From contig NZ_HE978511.1 of the NCBI RefSeq assembly GCF_000311725.1, positions 584,441-648,440 on the forward strand: a DNA stretch of 64,000 nt, written 5' to 3'. The notes under the pieces are model-generated. The model did no database searches. It was not told the origin of the DNA and saw only the letters and a list, made by a program, of their open reading frames with translations. Every line of letters begins with the position of its first letter. The first letter of the stretch is position 1. The DNA is from Robertmurraya massiliosenegalensis JC6 (GTDB lineage: Bacteria > Bacillota > Bacilli > Bacillales > Cytobacillaceae). The position numbers and the translations under genes were made by a program. This document shows, piece after piece, positions 1 through 8,813 of the stretch.

Positions 1-569
1 GACTTCCGAATTGCTCGGAATGCTGGATGGACAGAACGCTCAAATTTAAACACGACAACTACTAAAAACGGTAAAGTGATTAATGTGACGACTGTAAGTG
101 CAGGAGAATAATAGAACATAACCGCAAAGGTAGACAAAACAAGAATCATTAATCGTAAAAGTTCAGAGAATCCAAAGGAAAGAAAAAATCGAAATCCTTC
201 CACATCTGAGGTTAATCTAGACATCAAGTCCCCTGTTTTTGCATTATCATAGTAACGAAAAGGCAAGTATTGTAGCTTTTCATACAAAGCGTTTCTTAAT
301 TTGTAAACAGAAGTAATTCCAAATAAGTCCCCTGTATATTGATGAACGTAAGTACCTAAGCCTTTTATGATCATAATTCCAATAAATCCAAACGCTAAAT
401 ATGGAATCCATTCACTTTTTCCACCAAGAACCACTTCATCAATGGTCACTTGAAGAATAATTGGGTAAACAACTGTAATACCGGTAATTAAGAACATAAA
501 CACAATTGACCAAATGAAATACCTTTTGTAAGGCCAATAAAAATCCTTTAATTTCTTAAAAGTTTCCAA
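1..569 (-). CDS. ABC transporter, N-terminal membrane part (gene cut by window edge)
   Basis: About 189 N-terminal residues of a fused permease/ATPase (exporter type I) are visible; the gene runs off the left edge, so the ATPase domain is not seen. A membrane segment near residues 15-35 is followed by further hydrophobic stretches and the coupling-region motif RYYDNAKTGDLMSRLTSDVE, typical of bacterial multidrug/lipid half-transporters such as the YfiB/YheI class of Bacillus. I place the start at TTG 569 because a GGGGGA ribosome binding site lies 7 bases upstream; an in-frame ATG at 584 has no such site. The substrate cannot be told. It might pair with a second half-transporter beyond the window. 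Confidence 0.8.
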   Translation of the reverse strand, partial: METFKKLKDFYWPYKRYFIWSIVFMFLITGITVVYPIILQVTIDEVVLGGKSEWIPYLAFGFIGIMIIKGLGTYVHQYTGDLFGITSVYKLRNALYEKLQYLPFRYYDNAKTGDLMSRLTSDVEGFRFFLSFGFSELLRLMILVLSTFAVMFYYSPALTVVTLITLPFLVVVVFKFERSVHPAFRAIRK

Positions 570-1120
570 ATAAAATTCCCCCATTCTCTTTCCATTTTGA
601 ACATGCCAACTATTTATATCTCTTTATATCTTCTGGCATGTCAGAAAACGAATCTAGATGTTCTGAAAAATAGATGAACGTATTTACAAATATAACGGAA
701 ATCGAAATAATTTACCACTATTTTTTCGAATTATTTTCCTTTTTAAAAATTTCTAATTTGTGTATTCATTAGTACATCCAAAATGAAGAACAAAGCTCCT
801 ACAAAATGAAGGAAGCTTCCGGTTTGTCTTATTCGATCCAACCATCTCTCACCCTTAAGCGGAATTTTTCCTGTTATCTCCTCGATGGAGTCCCTTTTAG
901 GAGAAATAACGGAAGATTTTCCGCTTATGGAGAGCAAAATCGTTTGTTTTGGCATTTTTTGAAGGAATAGCAGGAATTTTTCCTGTTATTTTGGCTCTTT
1001 TTCATGATGCTTGCTCATTAAACGGAATTTCTCCTGTTATTTTTTCATGCCGATACGCCAACAGTTTATACGAACACGTTATCCGCAAGTCGAGGGAATT
1101 TATAAATTCCTAATGAATAA
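570..1120. other. Intergenic region, mostly a degenerate repeat copy
   Basis: No convincing gene lies here. Bases 600-830 are AT-rich and presumably hold the promoter of the ABC transporter gene, but I cannot fix one. Bases about 834-1110 are an inverted partial copy of the dispersed repeat described at 26515 and 46288. A 70-codon minus-strand frame at 743-955 overlaps the repeat, has no recognisable product and is not called. Confidence 0.6.
834..1110 (-). repeat. Partial copy of the dispersed palindromic repeat (copy C)
   Basis: Read on the minus strand this stretch aligns with the middle of the copies at 26515-26989 and 46288-46756: shared blocks include TAAATTCCCTCGAC, the AACAGG...TTCC units and the ACTCCAT(C/T)GAGGA block. 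Four short palindromes of the GGAA-N4-TTCC type sit at about 857-877, 904-927, 966-990 and 1020-1040. The GAGGCTG ends of the full copies are missing, so this copy is truncated. Confidence 0.75.
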
Positions 1121-1148
1121 AAAAAGAACTAGGTATTTATCACCTAGT
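1121..1148 (-). terminator. Rho-independent terminator of dapL
   Basis: On the minus strand a hairpin with 7-bp arms (ACTAGGT/ACCTAGT) is followed by TTCTTTTTTT. It lies 24 bases past the dapL stop codon. Confidence 0.85.
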
Positions 1149-1171
1149 CCTTGAGCGAGTCATAATGAATT

Positions 1172-2287
1172 CTAATTGCCTTTGTATTGAATATACTTTG
1201 AAATCATCGAAATTGCGACTTCAATCGCCGCTTCATTCGGGTTTAATTTTGCGTGATGTAAACCGTATTCAGAATCTACTCCAAGCCAAAACATGAATCC
1301 TGGAATTTCCTTAAGCATGTACCCAAAATCCTCACCTGTCATCGCCTTATCACATTCTATAACATTGACATCTGTTCTTTGAGTAACAAAGTTCATAAAC
1401 TCTCTCGTTAATTTCTCTTCATTATATACTTGATGGTACATACTTCCGAAGTCAATGGCGGTTTCGCATTCATAACCTACTTCAATTCCTTTTACCATCG
1501 ATTGAATTCTCTTTTTTACTTTTTCCATCGATTGTACAGAAAGCGTTCGAATCGTTCCCTCAATTCTGGCTTTTTCGGCAATAATGTTTTGTACCGTACC
1601 ACCGCTAATTTTTCCAATCGTCACGACTGCACTATCAAGCGGATCTACATTTCTCGCCACGATTGATTGGAGTTGGGTTACTAAAGAACAAGCTGCGACG
1701 ACCATATCGTTTGTATCGTGTGGATAAGCGGCATGACCGCCCTTCCCTTTTAAATCGATAAAGAGCTCTGATGTATTGGCAAATAACAAGCCTTCCTTGA
1801 CGGCAATCGAACCAACTGGATATTCTGGAGCAATATGAAGCGCAAGAATCTGATCCGGTTTCCATTCTTTCATGATATCAGACTGAAGCATTGGTTCTGC
1901 GCCTCCCGGTCCCTCTTCAGCAGGCTGAAAAATGAACAACAGATTATCAGCGATTGCGTGATGAGTAAAATGAGTGACTAATCCTAAAGCAATACTCATA
2001 TGAAAATCATGTCCACAAGCATGCATTTGCTCTCGGTGTTCAGAGAGAAAAGGCAACCCTGTTTCTTCCACAATGGGAAGCCCATCCATGTCAGCTCGAT
2101 AACCTATCGTCTTCCTTGGATTCAAGCCTTCAATTTTGACAAAAATACCTGTTTTCCATGTTCTGATTTGTACTCGTTCCTGTGGCAACGACCGTAAATA
2201 CTCAAGGAGATAACTTTGTGTTTTATATTCCTGAAATCCCAATTCAGGAATTTTATGTAAATCCCTTCTTATTTGAACAAAAGACAT
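1172..2287 (-). CDS. dapL: N-acetyldiaminopimelate deacetylase (YkuR/DapL)
   Basis: Removes the acetyl group from N-acetyl-LL-2,6-diaminopimelate in the acetylase branch of lysine/meso-DAP biosynthesis, feeding peptidoglycan and (as dipicolinate precursor pathway) spore formation. The 371-residue product is an M20-family metallohydrolase: metal-binding HACGHD near residues 88-93, the EEGPGG segment holding the catalytic Glu near 132-137, a lid/dimerisation domain in the middle, and a C-terminal metal-ligand His in [10 protein letters not shown]. It lies directly downstream of dapH, the preceding step, as in B. subtilis; a hairpin between them (2307-2336) suggests partial termination or a separate promoter. 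The family includes amidohydrolases of other N-acyl amino acids, but length, order and neighbours support the DAP enzyme. Confidence 0.93.
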   Translation of the reverse strand: MSFVQIRRDLHKIPELGFQEYKTQSYLLEYLRSLPQERVQIRTWKTGIFVKIEGLNPRKTIGYRADMDGLPIVEETGLPFLSEHREQMHACGHDFHMSIALGLVTHFTHHAIADNLLFIFQPAEEGPGGAEPMLQSDIMKEWKPDQILALHIAPEYPVGSIAVKEGLLFANTSELFIDLKGKGGHAAYPHDTNDMVVAACSLVTQLQSIVARNVDPLDSAVVTIGKISGGTVQNIIAEKARIEGTIRTLSVQSMEKVKKRIQSMVKGIEVGYECETAIDFGSMYHQVYNEEKLTREFMNFVTQRTDVNVIECDKAMTGEDFGYMLKEIPGFMFWLGVDSEYGLHHAKLNPNEAAIEVAISMISKYIQYKGN

Positions 2288-2306
2288 TATAACCTCTCTC
2301 CTTTAT

Positions 2307-2336
2307 AAAAAAAGTGCGGATATCCATCCACACTTC
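2307..2336 (-). terminator. Hairpin between dapH and dapL
   Basis: On the minus strand the arms AAGTGTGGAT and ATCCGCACTT (one G-T/mismatch position) are followed by a run of seven T. It lies 15 bases downstream of dapH, so dapL transcription must read through or start inside the gap. Confidence 0.75.
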
Positions 2337-2350
2337 TTCTGCCCTTTATA

Positions 2351-3064
2351 TTAAAGATTACGTAAAGCTTGCATGATTTCTGTTTTTGAAAGGGTTTTTT
2401 CGTCAATCTCTTTAATCACACGTGCTGGTACGCCTGCAACCAACGTATTTGCTGGAACGTCCTCAATCACAATTGCTCCTGCTGCAACGCGAGCACCTTT
2501 TCCAACTGTTACTCCTTCAAGGACGACAACGTTAGCACCAATTAAGACATCATCCTCAACCACAACAGGCTTTGCAGAAGGCGGCTCAATCACACCAGCT
2601 AAGACAGAACCTGCTCCAATATGACAGTTCTTTCCTACTGTTGCTCTTCCACCTAGTACGACATTCATATCAATCATCGTACCTTCACCAATAACAGCAC
2701 CAATGTTAATCGAAGCGCCCATCATAATAACAGCATTTTCACCAATTTCGACTTGGTCTCGAATAACTGCACCTGGCTCAATTCTTGCTTTAATATTTTT
2801 CATATCTAGTAATGGAATCGCTGAGTTTCTGCGGTCATTTTCCACTACATAGTCTTCAATTTTCGCTTGATTTTCTTCGATTACTGGCCCGATTTCACTC
2901 CATTCCCCAAATACTGTTCCCGTATTTCCAGAAATGAATGATTTTGAACTAGGTCCAAAATCAATTCCAGATAAATCTCCTTTTATGTAAACCTTTACTG
3001 GTGTTGATTTTTTACTATTGGCAATAAACGAAATAATTTCGTTTGCATCCATCATTTTGCTCAT
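2351..3064 (-). CDS. dapH: Tetrahydrodipicolinate N-acetyltransferase (YkuQ/DapH)
   Basis: Acetylates L-2,3,4,5-tetrahydrodipicolinate with acetyl-CoA, the first committed step of the acetylase DAP/lysine pathway. The 237-residue protein has the N-terminal DapH domain ([11 protein letters not shown]...) and a left-handed beta-helix of hexapeptide repeats from about residue 90 to 195, including [19 protein letters not shown] and [15 protein letters not shown]. The open frame extends 24 codons further upstream to 3136, but the start at ATG 3064 has a GGAGG site 8 bases away and matches the known N-terminus of B. subtilis YkuQ, so I use it. dapL follows downstream and ccpC lies upstream on the same strand. 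Confidence 0.95.
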   Translation of the reverse strand: MSKMMDANEIISFIANSKKSTPVKVYIKGDLSGIDFGPSSKSFISGNTGTVFGEWSEIGPVIEENQAKIEDYVVENDRRNSAIPLLDMKNIKARIEPGAVIRDQVEIGENAVIMMGASINIGAVIGEGTMIDMNVVLGGRATVGKNCHIGAGSVLAGVIEPPSAKPVVVEDDVLIGANVVVLEGVTVGKGARVAAGAIVIEDVPANTLVAGVPARVIKEIDEKTLSKTEIMQALRNL

Positions 3065-3152
3065 CCTAAGTACCTCCAATAATTCGATTATGTACACTAT
3101 GAATTTTACTTTAGCAAATGAAAAAGGACAAGACAAGCATTAACTATTTTCT

Positions 3153-4046
3153 CTATTTTCCATGATTAGTATCTTCCACAACATGCTCCTTAATCAAGTC
3201 AACAAAAGCTTGTACTTGCTTTAATTTGAATGCAGATTCGTAGCCAATTAATGAAGTGTCCCTTTTTAATGGCTCACCACTTTCATCAAGGAGGGGAATT
3301 TTAAAAATATCTTGTTCTCCACCATTAAGGGTGATCGCCGGTAAAATCGCATAGCCGATTCCATTAAAAGCCATTTGTTTACATGTCTCAATTTGATCCA
3401 CAACAATGGTTCGTTTTGGCATTGTTTGATATTGGCGATGCCACCAATCTTGGATTTCTTGATAATAATTGGAGTCACTTTTAAATTGGATAAAAGGGCG
3501 CTCTGTTTTCATTACATCCTCAGTTGAGGTTATTTCTTTATCAACTAAATACAAGTGATCCTCGAACAAGGGGATTTTAATCCCTTTCCAGTCAGGAGTA
3601 CCGCGAACGATGCCGATATGCACATGATCTTCATACATCGATCGCAGAATCTCACTACTCCAGCCAGTTACCAAAGAAACTTTTGCATGAGGGTAGCGCT
3701 CAACGAATTTTTTTAGCACTTTAGGAAGCCAATTCTGACTAACAATATTCGCTACAGCAATCTTTAAAGTACCATACACTTCTGAATTCATGGCACTTAT
3801 CGATTCTTTCACCTTTTCCTCTTTTTCCAGCACCTCATTCACAAACTTAATAACCATTTCTCCCGCTGGAGTTAAAGTTAGACCTTTTTGTGAGCGAATA
3901 AAAAGCTTCGTTCCCCATTCTGCTTCTATTGTTTGCAACCTCTGGCTAAGCGCAGGTTGGGAAACAAATAATCGCTCAGACGCTTTTCGCATATTCATTT
4001 CAGCAGCTAACACGGAGAGAAGATGAAATGCTGATAATGTAGACAT
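3153..4046 (-). CDS. ccpC: LysR-type transcriptional regulator CcpC
   Basis: Repressor of the TCA branch genes citZ and citB, with citrate as effector, in Bacillus. The 297-residue protein has the LysR winged helix-turn-helix at residues 1-60 (NMRKASERLFVSQPALSQRLQTIE is interrupted here only by my reading) and a substrate-binding domain from about 90 to the end. Stretches such as GWSSEILRSMYEDHVHIGI, RPFIQFKSDSNYYQEIQ and DQIETCKQMAFNGIGYAILP are nearly identical to the B. subtilis protein as I know it, and gene order darB-ccpC-dapH-dapL is conserved apart from the flavodoxin genes ykuNOP, which are absent here. Its own start at 4046 follows an AAGGTG ribosome binding site. Confidence 0.92.
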   Translation of the reverse strand: MSTLSAFHLLSVLAAEMNMRKASERLFVSQPALSQRLQTIEAEWGTKLFIRSQKGLTLTPAGEMVIKFVNEVLEKEEKVKESISAMNSEVYGTLKIAVANIVSQNWLPKVLKKFVERYPHAKVSLVTGWSSEILRSMYEDHVHIGIVRGTPDWKGIKIPLFEDHLYLVDKEITSTEDVMKTERPFIQFKSDSNYYQEIQDWWHRQYQTMPKRTIVVDQIETCKQMAFNGIGYAILPAITLNGGEQDIFKIPLLDESGEPLKRDTSLIGYESAFKLKQVQAFVDLIKEHVVEDTNHGK

Positions 4047-4070
4047 AGAATCACCTTCTTCATTTAGTCT

Positions 4071-5588
4071 TTAATTGGATCTTTTCCTCTCCTTTTTTGG
4101 TAGAAAAAGAATGAGTGCAAAACTAATGACAGCAAAAATAAGGACTGTAATATATACCGTATGAATGGAGAATGTTAATCCTTCCTGTAGCACTTCTTTT
4201 ACGCCTGGAGACAATGCATTTCTTTGTTCTTCATTTAATAATATATTGGCAGCGTCGATCGTTAGATCTTCAGAGACTGCTTCACCTTGCTTCTTTATAT
4301 ATGAAAGTAGCTGACTATTAAGGATTCCTCCTAAAAGAGCAGCTCCTATCGTATTTCCTAAATTTCGCATAAACATATTCGCTGCTGTCGCAACACCACG
4401 TTGTTCCCAGCCAACTGTACTTTGGATGGAAACAATAAAAGAAGTCGTTGTCATCCCCATTCCCACTCCGACAAAAAAGGAAGCCACTGCAGCCCAGACC
4501 GGTCCCATTTCTGGAGATAAGAAAACAAACATGATACCACCGATCATTAAAGATACGCCGCCTATAATCGCCGTGATTCTAAATCCAATTTTCAAGAGAA
4601 GATTCCCTGCCACTGTCGCCGCAATCGGCCAACCAATCGACATCGTAGTCAATGTGAAGCCTGCCACAATCGGTGGTTGTTCCATCACTCCTTGAACAAA
4701 CGCCGGGAGAAAGCTCGAAATCCCTATTAACATGACTCCTGTTGTAAGTGATGTCATATTCGCTATAAAAATGGAACGTTCTTTCCAAATCGAAAATGGC
4801 ATCATTGGTTCTGATACACGCTTCTCTTGAAACACAAAGAGCGGAAAAGCGATTAAGGTAATAACGATTAGGCTCAATACTTGTGGTGAATTCCATGCCC
4901 AATGGGTTCCACCCTCAACTAACAGAATCATAAAAGCCGAAATTGCGATCGTTAAAAGAATAGCACCTTGATAATCAATTTGATGCTTTTTCTTTTCCAC
5001 TTTTTCATGTAAAAACATGCTAATACCGATAATCGCTAATATTCCTAAAGGTACGTTAATCCAAAAAACATACTGCCAACTCACATATTGGACTAGGATT
5101 CCACCTATTGCTGGACCTAAAACGGCCGATATTCCCCATACACTAGATAAATAACCTTGAATTTTTGCCCTTTCTTCCATTGTATAAATATCACCAACAA
5201 TTGTACTGGCGATTGGCATTACCGCTCCAGCACCAAAGCCCTGAACAAAACGGTAGATAATCAGCATGGTCATTGATTCTGCAAATCCACAAAGAATCGA
5301 ACCAATTAGAAAAATGACGATACCTATAATTAAAATCGGCTTACGCCCATATAAATCCGATAACTTTCCATAAATTAACACGGTTACAGCATTCATTAAT
5401 AAATACGAAGAAAAAATCCAGCTATAGCGTGTGAATCCACCTAAATCTCCTACAATTGCGGGCATAGCTGTTGCCACAATCGTTGCTTCAATCGCTGCCA
5501 TAAACATCGCTAACATAACAGCAGCTAACACCATTGGTTTCTTCGTTTGTTTCTTCATCATTTTTTGACTATGTATTGCGTCTACCAT
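4071..5588 (-). CDS. MFS multidrug efflux transporter (DHA2, EmrB/QacA type)
   Basis: A proton-driven drug exporter of the 14-helix DHA2 family, about 505 residues. Visible family marks are GKLSDLYGRKPILI in the loop between helices 2 and 3 (motif A), RFVQGFGAGAVMP (motif B) and GPAIGGILVQ (motif C), with many further hydrophobic segments. I choose ATG 5588, six codons inside the longest frame, because GAGGTG lies 6 bases upstream. The gene sits between darB and ccpC on the same strand; B. subtilis has other genes here, so it is an insertion into the conserved order. The exported compound cannot be inferred. Confidence 0.85.
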   Translation of the reverse strand: MVDAIHSQKMMKKQTKKPMVLAAVMLAMFMAAIEATIVATAMPAIVGDLGGFTRYSWIFSSYLLMNAVTVLIYGKLSDLYGRKPILIIGIVIFLIGSILCGFAESMTMLIIYRFVQGFGAGAVMPIASTIVGDIYTMEERAKIQGYLSSVWGISAVLGPAIGGILVQYVSWQYVFWINVPLGILAIIGISMFLHEKVEKKKHQIDYQGAILLTIAISAFMILLVEGGTHWAWNSPQVLSLIVITLIAFPLFVFQEKRVSEPMMPFSIWKERSIFIANMTSLTTGVMLIGISSFLPAFVQGVMEQPPIVAGFTLTTMSIGWPIAATVAGNLLLKIGFRITAIIGGVSLMIGGIMFVFLSPEMGPVWAAVASFFVGVGMGMTTTSFIVSIQSTVGWEQRGVATAANMFMRNLGNTIGAALLGGILNSQLLSYIKKQGEAVSEDLTIDAANILLNEEQRNALSPGVKEVLQEGLTFSIHTVYITVLIFAVISFALILFLPKKERKRSN

Positions 5589-5611
5589 ATAACACCTCAA
5601 ATACAAAATTG

Positions 5612-5634
5612 AGCCCCCTAAATATTAGGAGGCT
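5612..5634 (-). terminator. Hairpin downstream of darB
   Basis: On the minus strand arms AGCCTCCTAA and TTAGGGGGCT pair with one mismatch around a 3-base loop and are followed by CAATTTTG. The weak T tract makes it a leaky terminator at best. Confidence 0.5.
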
Positions 5635-5677
5635 ATACACTAAAAACATATTATGTGCTTAACTGAAATCCATTTCA

Positions 5678-6121
5678 TTACATTGATTTGGCAGAAGTCA
5701 ACTGATTTAGTTGGATCAAAACAGATCTTCTCGTTAAGATTCCTTCAAATATTCCTTCAATACTTTCAACACAAAGAAAGGGATGATCGATTAACAACGA
5801 TAAACATGATTTGATGTCCGAATCAATTTGGATCCGTGGAATTTCTCGATTCATCACTTCTTCAACACGTTGTTTCTCTAATTGTTCAAATTCAATTCGC
5901 TCAAGCCCAAGTATCGAGTCCATAATTAATGGAGTACTAATCAGTCCCTGCAATTTATATTGTGGGTCTAAAACCGGTATTGCCGAATATCCGCTTTTTG
6001 TTAGAACTAACAGTGCATGTTCTAGACTATTTTTCACTTGAACATGTGCCACCCGCTCAGAAGGGATCATCAAATCTTTAATGTTAATCTCCAAAAACTC
6101 TCCACTGTGAAGATCTATCAT
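5678..6121 (-). CDS. darB: c-di-AMP-binding CBS-domain protein DarB (YkuL)
   Basis: A 147-residue protein made of two CBS motifs (about residues 15-75 and 85-140). Its B. subtilis ortholog YkuL, renamed DarB, binds cyclic di-AMP and in the unbound state interacts with Rel and pyruvate carboxylase. The segments VAHVQVKNSLEHALLVLTKS, IPVLDPQYKLQGLI and LGLERIEFEQL match that protein closely. It stands between the MFS gene and a small zinc-ribbon gene, in a block conserved in Bacillus (ykuJ, ykuK, abbA, ykuL, ccpC). Assignment rests on similarity plus position; c-di-AMP binding is known for the family, not shown here. Confidence 0.9.
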   Translation of the reverse strand: MIDLHSGEFLEINIKDLMIPSERVAHVQVKNSLEHALLVLTKSGYSAIPVLDPQYKLQGLISTPLIMDSILGLERIEFEQLEKQRVEEVMNREIPRIQIDSDIKSCLSLLIDHPFLCVESIEGIFEGILTRRSVLIQLNQLTSAKSM

Positions 6122-6230
6122 AGTCGAAAACTCCCCATTAATGTTTTCATTCTATTTTATTCTATCACAGTTTCTCAGGCGATGCTTCATTTGAACATCC
6201 TAGATCATCCTAAAATGTTAAAATTTTCAG

Positions 6231-6374
6231 TTACCCTTTACTCGTATGGATATTTCTCACTTCATACTGACATTGCGGACACTTATAAATCACATTTTGA
6301 TTCGACTGTGCTGTTAAAACATGATCCATCTCAGCAATGTATGAGCATTTTGGACATTTCACAGTTGGCAACAT
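6231..6374 (-). CDS. Small zinc-ribbon protein (47 residues)
   Basis: This frame of 48 codons begins at ATG 6374, which has a GGAGCG ribosome binding site about 7 bases upstream, and ends at TAA 6231. The product has two CPxC knuckles, CPKC near residues 7-10 and CPQC near 32-35, the spacing of a one-zinc ribbon, and otherwise little hydrophobicity. It fills the gap between darB and ykuJ on the same strand and would be overlooked by a 60-codon cut-off. I do not recognise a named family member; B. subtilis has ykuK and abbA at this place, neither of which resembles it. Confidence 0.75.
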   Translation of the reverse strand: MLPTVKCPKCSYIAEMDHVLTAQSNQNVIYKCPQCQYEVRNIHTSKG

Positions 6375-6447
6375 ACCCCATCGCTCCAATCCATTTATTT
6401 AGTACGTGAATCTTATTCGATGAGCAAATGTCTTAATCAGTATACAA

Positions 6448-6684
6448 TTATTGAATTAAATCAAAGATTTCAATTGTGATCATATCAATATTGTCAAATT
6501 GATAACGTTTCGGCTTTTCCTTTTCGTTATATACCTCTAGTTCAAACGTTTCCGTTTTAGGATGGTATGTAACCTGACATTTTCTTTCTCCATTAACCTC
6601 AAAAAAGCGTTGTGCAGATTCTCCAGTGCCCCCTTGTTCTTGAAGACTCTTTAAACGGGTGATAATACCTTGTAACTGTGACAT
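6448..6684 (-). CDS. ykuJ: YkuJ family protein
   Basis: A 78-residue protein orthologous to B. subtilis YkuJ: it shares MSQLQGIITRL at the N-terminus, the FELEVYNEK strand segment and the C-terminal FDNIDMITIEIFDL. The structure of the family is known as a small dimeric alpha/beta fold, but no function is established. I start at ATG 6684 because GGAGAGG precedes it; the open frame continues upstream without a ribosome binding site. In B. subtilis ykuI lies next to ykuJ; here ykuI is more than 20 kb away at 27307, so the accessory block from 6881 to 26506 was inserted between them (or the order rearranged). Confidence 0.9.
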   Translation of the reverse strand: MSQLQGIITRLKSLQEQGGTGESAQRFFEVNGERKCQVTYHPKTETFELEVYNEKEKPKRYQFDNIDMITIEIFDLIQ

Positions 6685-6880
6685 ATTCCCTCTCCTTTCA
6701 CAAACAAAACCATGTATGATATGCAATACGCTTTATACTTAGGTTTCTCTTTTGACATGTTTCTATCCATATGTAATAATTTCAGAAAATTCAAGTTATT
6801 AACTTTACATGCCAATATTAACAGCATAAAATAAGAGATAGGTTTGTACAAGAAAAAGCTCTGAAATGGAGGAATTTTTT

Positions 6881-7834
6881 TTGAAAAACGTCGAAAAATT
6901 ACTTGAAAGCCTTTACTTAATTGATGGCTATGATCTTAATATGAAGGAAAGAACAGGAACATACGTGTTGACGGAGCAAGAATTGACCATTATCGATACA
7001 AGTGCTAGCCCATCTGTTCCATATATTATGGATGGAATTAAAGAATTAGGCTACTCTCCTAACGATATAAAATACATCATTGTTACCCATATTCACCTAG
7101 ATCATGCCGGTGGTGCAGGCCTCCTTTTGCAACAATGTCCTAATGCAAAAGTCGTTGTTCATCCAAAAGGGAAAAGGCATTTGGCAGACCCATCAAAGTT
7201 AATTGCTGGAGCAAAAGTAGTCTACGGAGATAAATTTAAACAACTATTTGATCCGATCATTCCAATTCCTGAGGAAAAATTACTAACAATGAATAACGAA
7301 GACATTTTAACAATTGGCGAGGAATGTTCACTAACCTTTTATGATACACCAGGTCATGCAAACCACCACTTTAGCATTTATCACCCAAAGCTAAATGGAA
7401 TGTTTACAGGCGATACAACTGGTATATTTTATCAAGACCTTTTTAAAGAAGGGCTAGAGTTTTATCTTCCATCTACAACCCCTTCAAATTTTGACCCTGT
7501 AAAAATGAAGCAATCCATTCGTTTTTATCGTTCTAAGAACTTAAATTATATCTTTTTTGGTCACTATGGCATGTCACGGAACCCAGAAGAGGTTTATCGT
7601 CAAGTAACTACTTGGATTGATCCTTTTGTCGATGTTGCGATGTCAGCTTACGAACAAGAGATTTCTGTTAATGAAATGATTAATTTAACGACAGAAGGGC
7701 TTTTGGATCTGATTTCACGATATCTAGATAAATTGACTATTCCGAAAAACCACAAAATATATCAGATTCTGAAATTGGACAGCGAAGTATGTGCCATGGG
7801 ATTAATCGATTACGTAAGTAAAATGAAGAAGTAA
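6881..7834 (+). CDS. MBL-fold metallo-hydrolase
   Basis: A 317-residue metallo-beta-lactamase-fold hydrolase. All expected metal ligands are visible: THIHLDHAGG (HxHxDH) near residues 68-77, the His of DTPGHANHH, the Asp of GDTTG and the late His of FFGHYG. A glyoxalase-II-like or thioester/phosphodiesterase activity is possible; the substrate is unknown. The start is TTG 6881, with GGAGG 8 bases upstream; the frame opens 5 codons earlier at 6866 inside that site. It is the first gene of the accessory block and the only plus-strand gene before the glutaredoxin at 26267, facing the BtuF-like gene. Proximity to acyl-CoA genes would suit a thioesterase, but this is inference. Confidence 0.8.
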   Translation: MKNVEKLLESLYLIDGYDLNMKERTGTYVLTEQELTIIDTSASPSVPYIMDGIKELGYSPNDIKYIIVTHIHLDHAGGAGLLLQQCPNAKVVVHPKGKRHLADPSKLIAGAKVVYGDKFKQLFDPIIPIPEEKLLTMNNEDILTIGEECSLTFYDTPGHANHHFSIYHPKLNGMFTGDTTGIFYQDLFKEGLEFYLPSTTPSNFDPVKMKQSIRFYRSKNLNYIFFGHYGMSRNPEEVYRQVTTWIDPFVDVAMSAYEQEISVNEMINLTTEGLLDLISRYLDKLTIPKNHKIYQILKLDSEVCAMGLIDYVSKMKK

Positions 7835-7857
7835 AAACATTTGCAGAAATCACTTTA

Positions 7858-7909
7858 GGAGATTCCAAATTTCTAACAATTTAGAATCTCCATTTACTTC
7901 GTTTTTTTT
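7858..7909 (+). terminator. Terminator between converging MBL and BtuF-like genes
   Basis: Arms GGAGATTC (7858-7865) and GAATCTCC (7884-7891) with an inner AAATT/AATTT pairing, followed by a T-rich tail ending in eight T near 7902-7909. Confidence 0.65.
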
Positions 7910-7911
7910 CA

Positions 7912-8715
7912 TTAAAATAACTGATCACGCTTTATAATTTTCGTAATGAATGTCCTAAAATATTCCGCCGCCACTTTCATTTTAGCCCCATACCAAAACA
8001 TTTCTCCATCGACTATCATTGGGGGCACATTTGGTATAAATTCTTGAAATTCCTTTTTGTGTTTCTCTTTAAAATGGAAGGGCTCGGTTGCTAAGAAAAT
8101 ATAGTCTAGCTGACTTTCCTGCAATTCCTCCTTCGTAACGGAAGGATACCTATTTTTCGAAGTTGAAAAAGGATTTTCAAAGCCCATTGCTTCCATTACC
8201 GAATTTATATAAGTATTGCTCCCCACTACCATATATGGGTTTCTCCAAATGACATATGCAGCTCTTTTCCCATTCACCTTTGGGATTGTATTAAATTCAT
8301 TTTTAATCGCATTGATTAAGTTCTTAGCATTGGACTCGAAGTTGGTTATATTCCCCATATCTTCAATCATTCGATAGGAATCTTGAATCGATTGAACTTC
8401 AGCCACAAATACAGGGTAGCTTCTAGCTAATAACGCTACCATTTCCTTTGTGTTTTCTTCTTTTTCAGCTATGATAACATCTGGATTTAAGCTTTTTACA
8501 ATTTCAATGTCTATATCTTTTGTGCCTCCAACAATGGTAGCATGTGCAACTTTATCTTCTGGAAAAATACAATAACGTGTTCTCCCCACGATCTCTTTCT
8601 CCAAGCCAAGTTCATACAGTGTTTCCGTAATTCCAGGACATATCGAAACAATTCTTTGAGGAGGGAAATGGTACCCAACCTTTCTTCCTAGATGGTCTTC
8701 CATTTTTTTGAGCAT
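7912..8715 (-). CDS. BtuF-like cobalamin/helical-backbone metal receptor without signal peptide
   Basis: A 267-residue protein of the periplasmic-binding-protein class III type (BtuF/FhuD fold): RIVSICPGITETLYELGLEKEIVGRTRYC, PDVIIAEKEEN and the C-terminal lobe with a long backbone helix. Unlike transport receptors it begins directly with MLKKMEDHLGRKVGYHFPPQRI and has neither a signal peptide nor a lipobox, so it should stay in the cytosol. No BtuC or BtuD gene is near. Start ATG 8715 follows AGAGGG by 7 bases; a GTG two codons earlier is less well placed. Its position just behind a B12-mutase operon suggests binding of cobalamin or a precursor inside the cell, but ligand and role are inference. 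Confidence 0.75.
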   Translation of the reverse strand: MLKKMEDHLGRKVGYHFPPQRIVSICPGITETLYELGLEKEIVGRTRYCIFPEDKVAHATIVGGTKDIDIEIVKSLNPDVIIAEKEENTKEMVALLARSYPVFVAEVQSIQDSYRMIEDMGNITNFESNAKNLINAIKNEFNTIPKVNGKRAAYVIWRNPYMVVGSNTYINSVMEAMGFENPFSTSKNRYPSVTKEELQESQLDYIFLATEPFHFKEKHKKEFQEFIPNVPPMIVDGEMFWYGAKMKVAAEYFRTFITKIIKRDQLF

Positions 8716-8773
8716 ATTCACACCCTCTTTCCTTATATAAAGCCTCTTTTACATTTACGAAAACAACGCAGGT

Positions 8774-8807
8774 AAAAAAAGCGACATCCAATCATATCGC
8801 TTTTTTT
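8774..8807 (-). terminator. Terminator of mutase operon 2
   Basis: On the minus strand AAAAAAAGCGA pairs with TCGCTTTTTTT across a 12-base loop, 7 bases past the SDR stop codon. It separates the SDR gene from the BtuF-like gene. Confidence 0.85.
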
Positions 8808-8813
8808 ATATAA

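Noticed and set aside
743..955. 70-codon minus-strand frame
   Set aside because: It overlaps repeat copy C, has no clear ribosome binding site, and its translation is produced by the palindromic units.
3065..3136. 24-codon N-terminal extension of dapH
   Set aside because: The internal ATG has a GGAGG site and matches the known N-terminus; the extension has neither and ends against ccpC.
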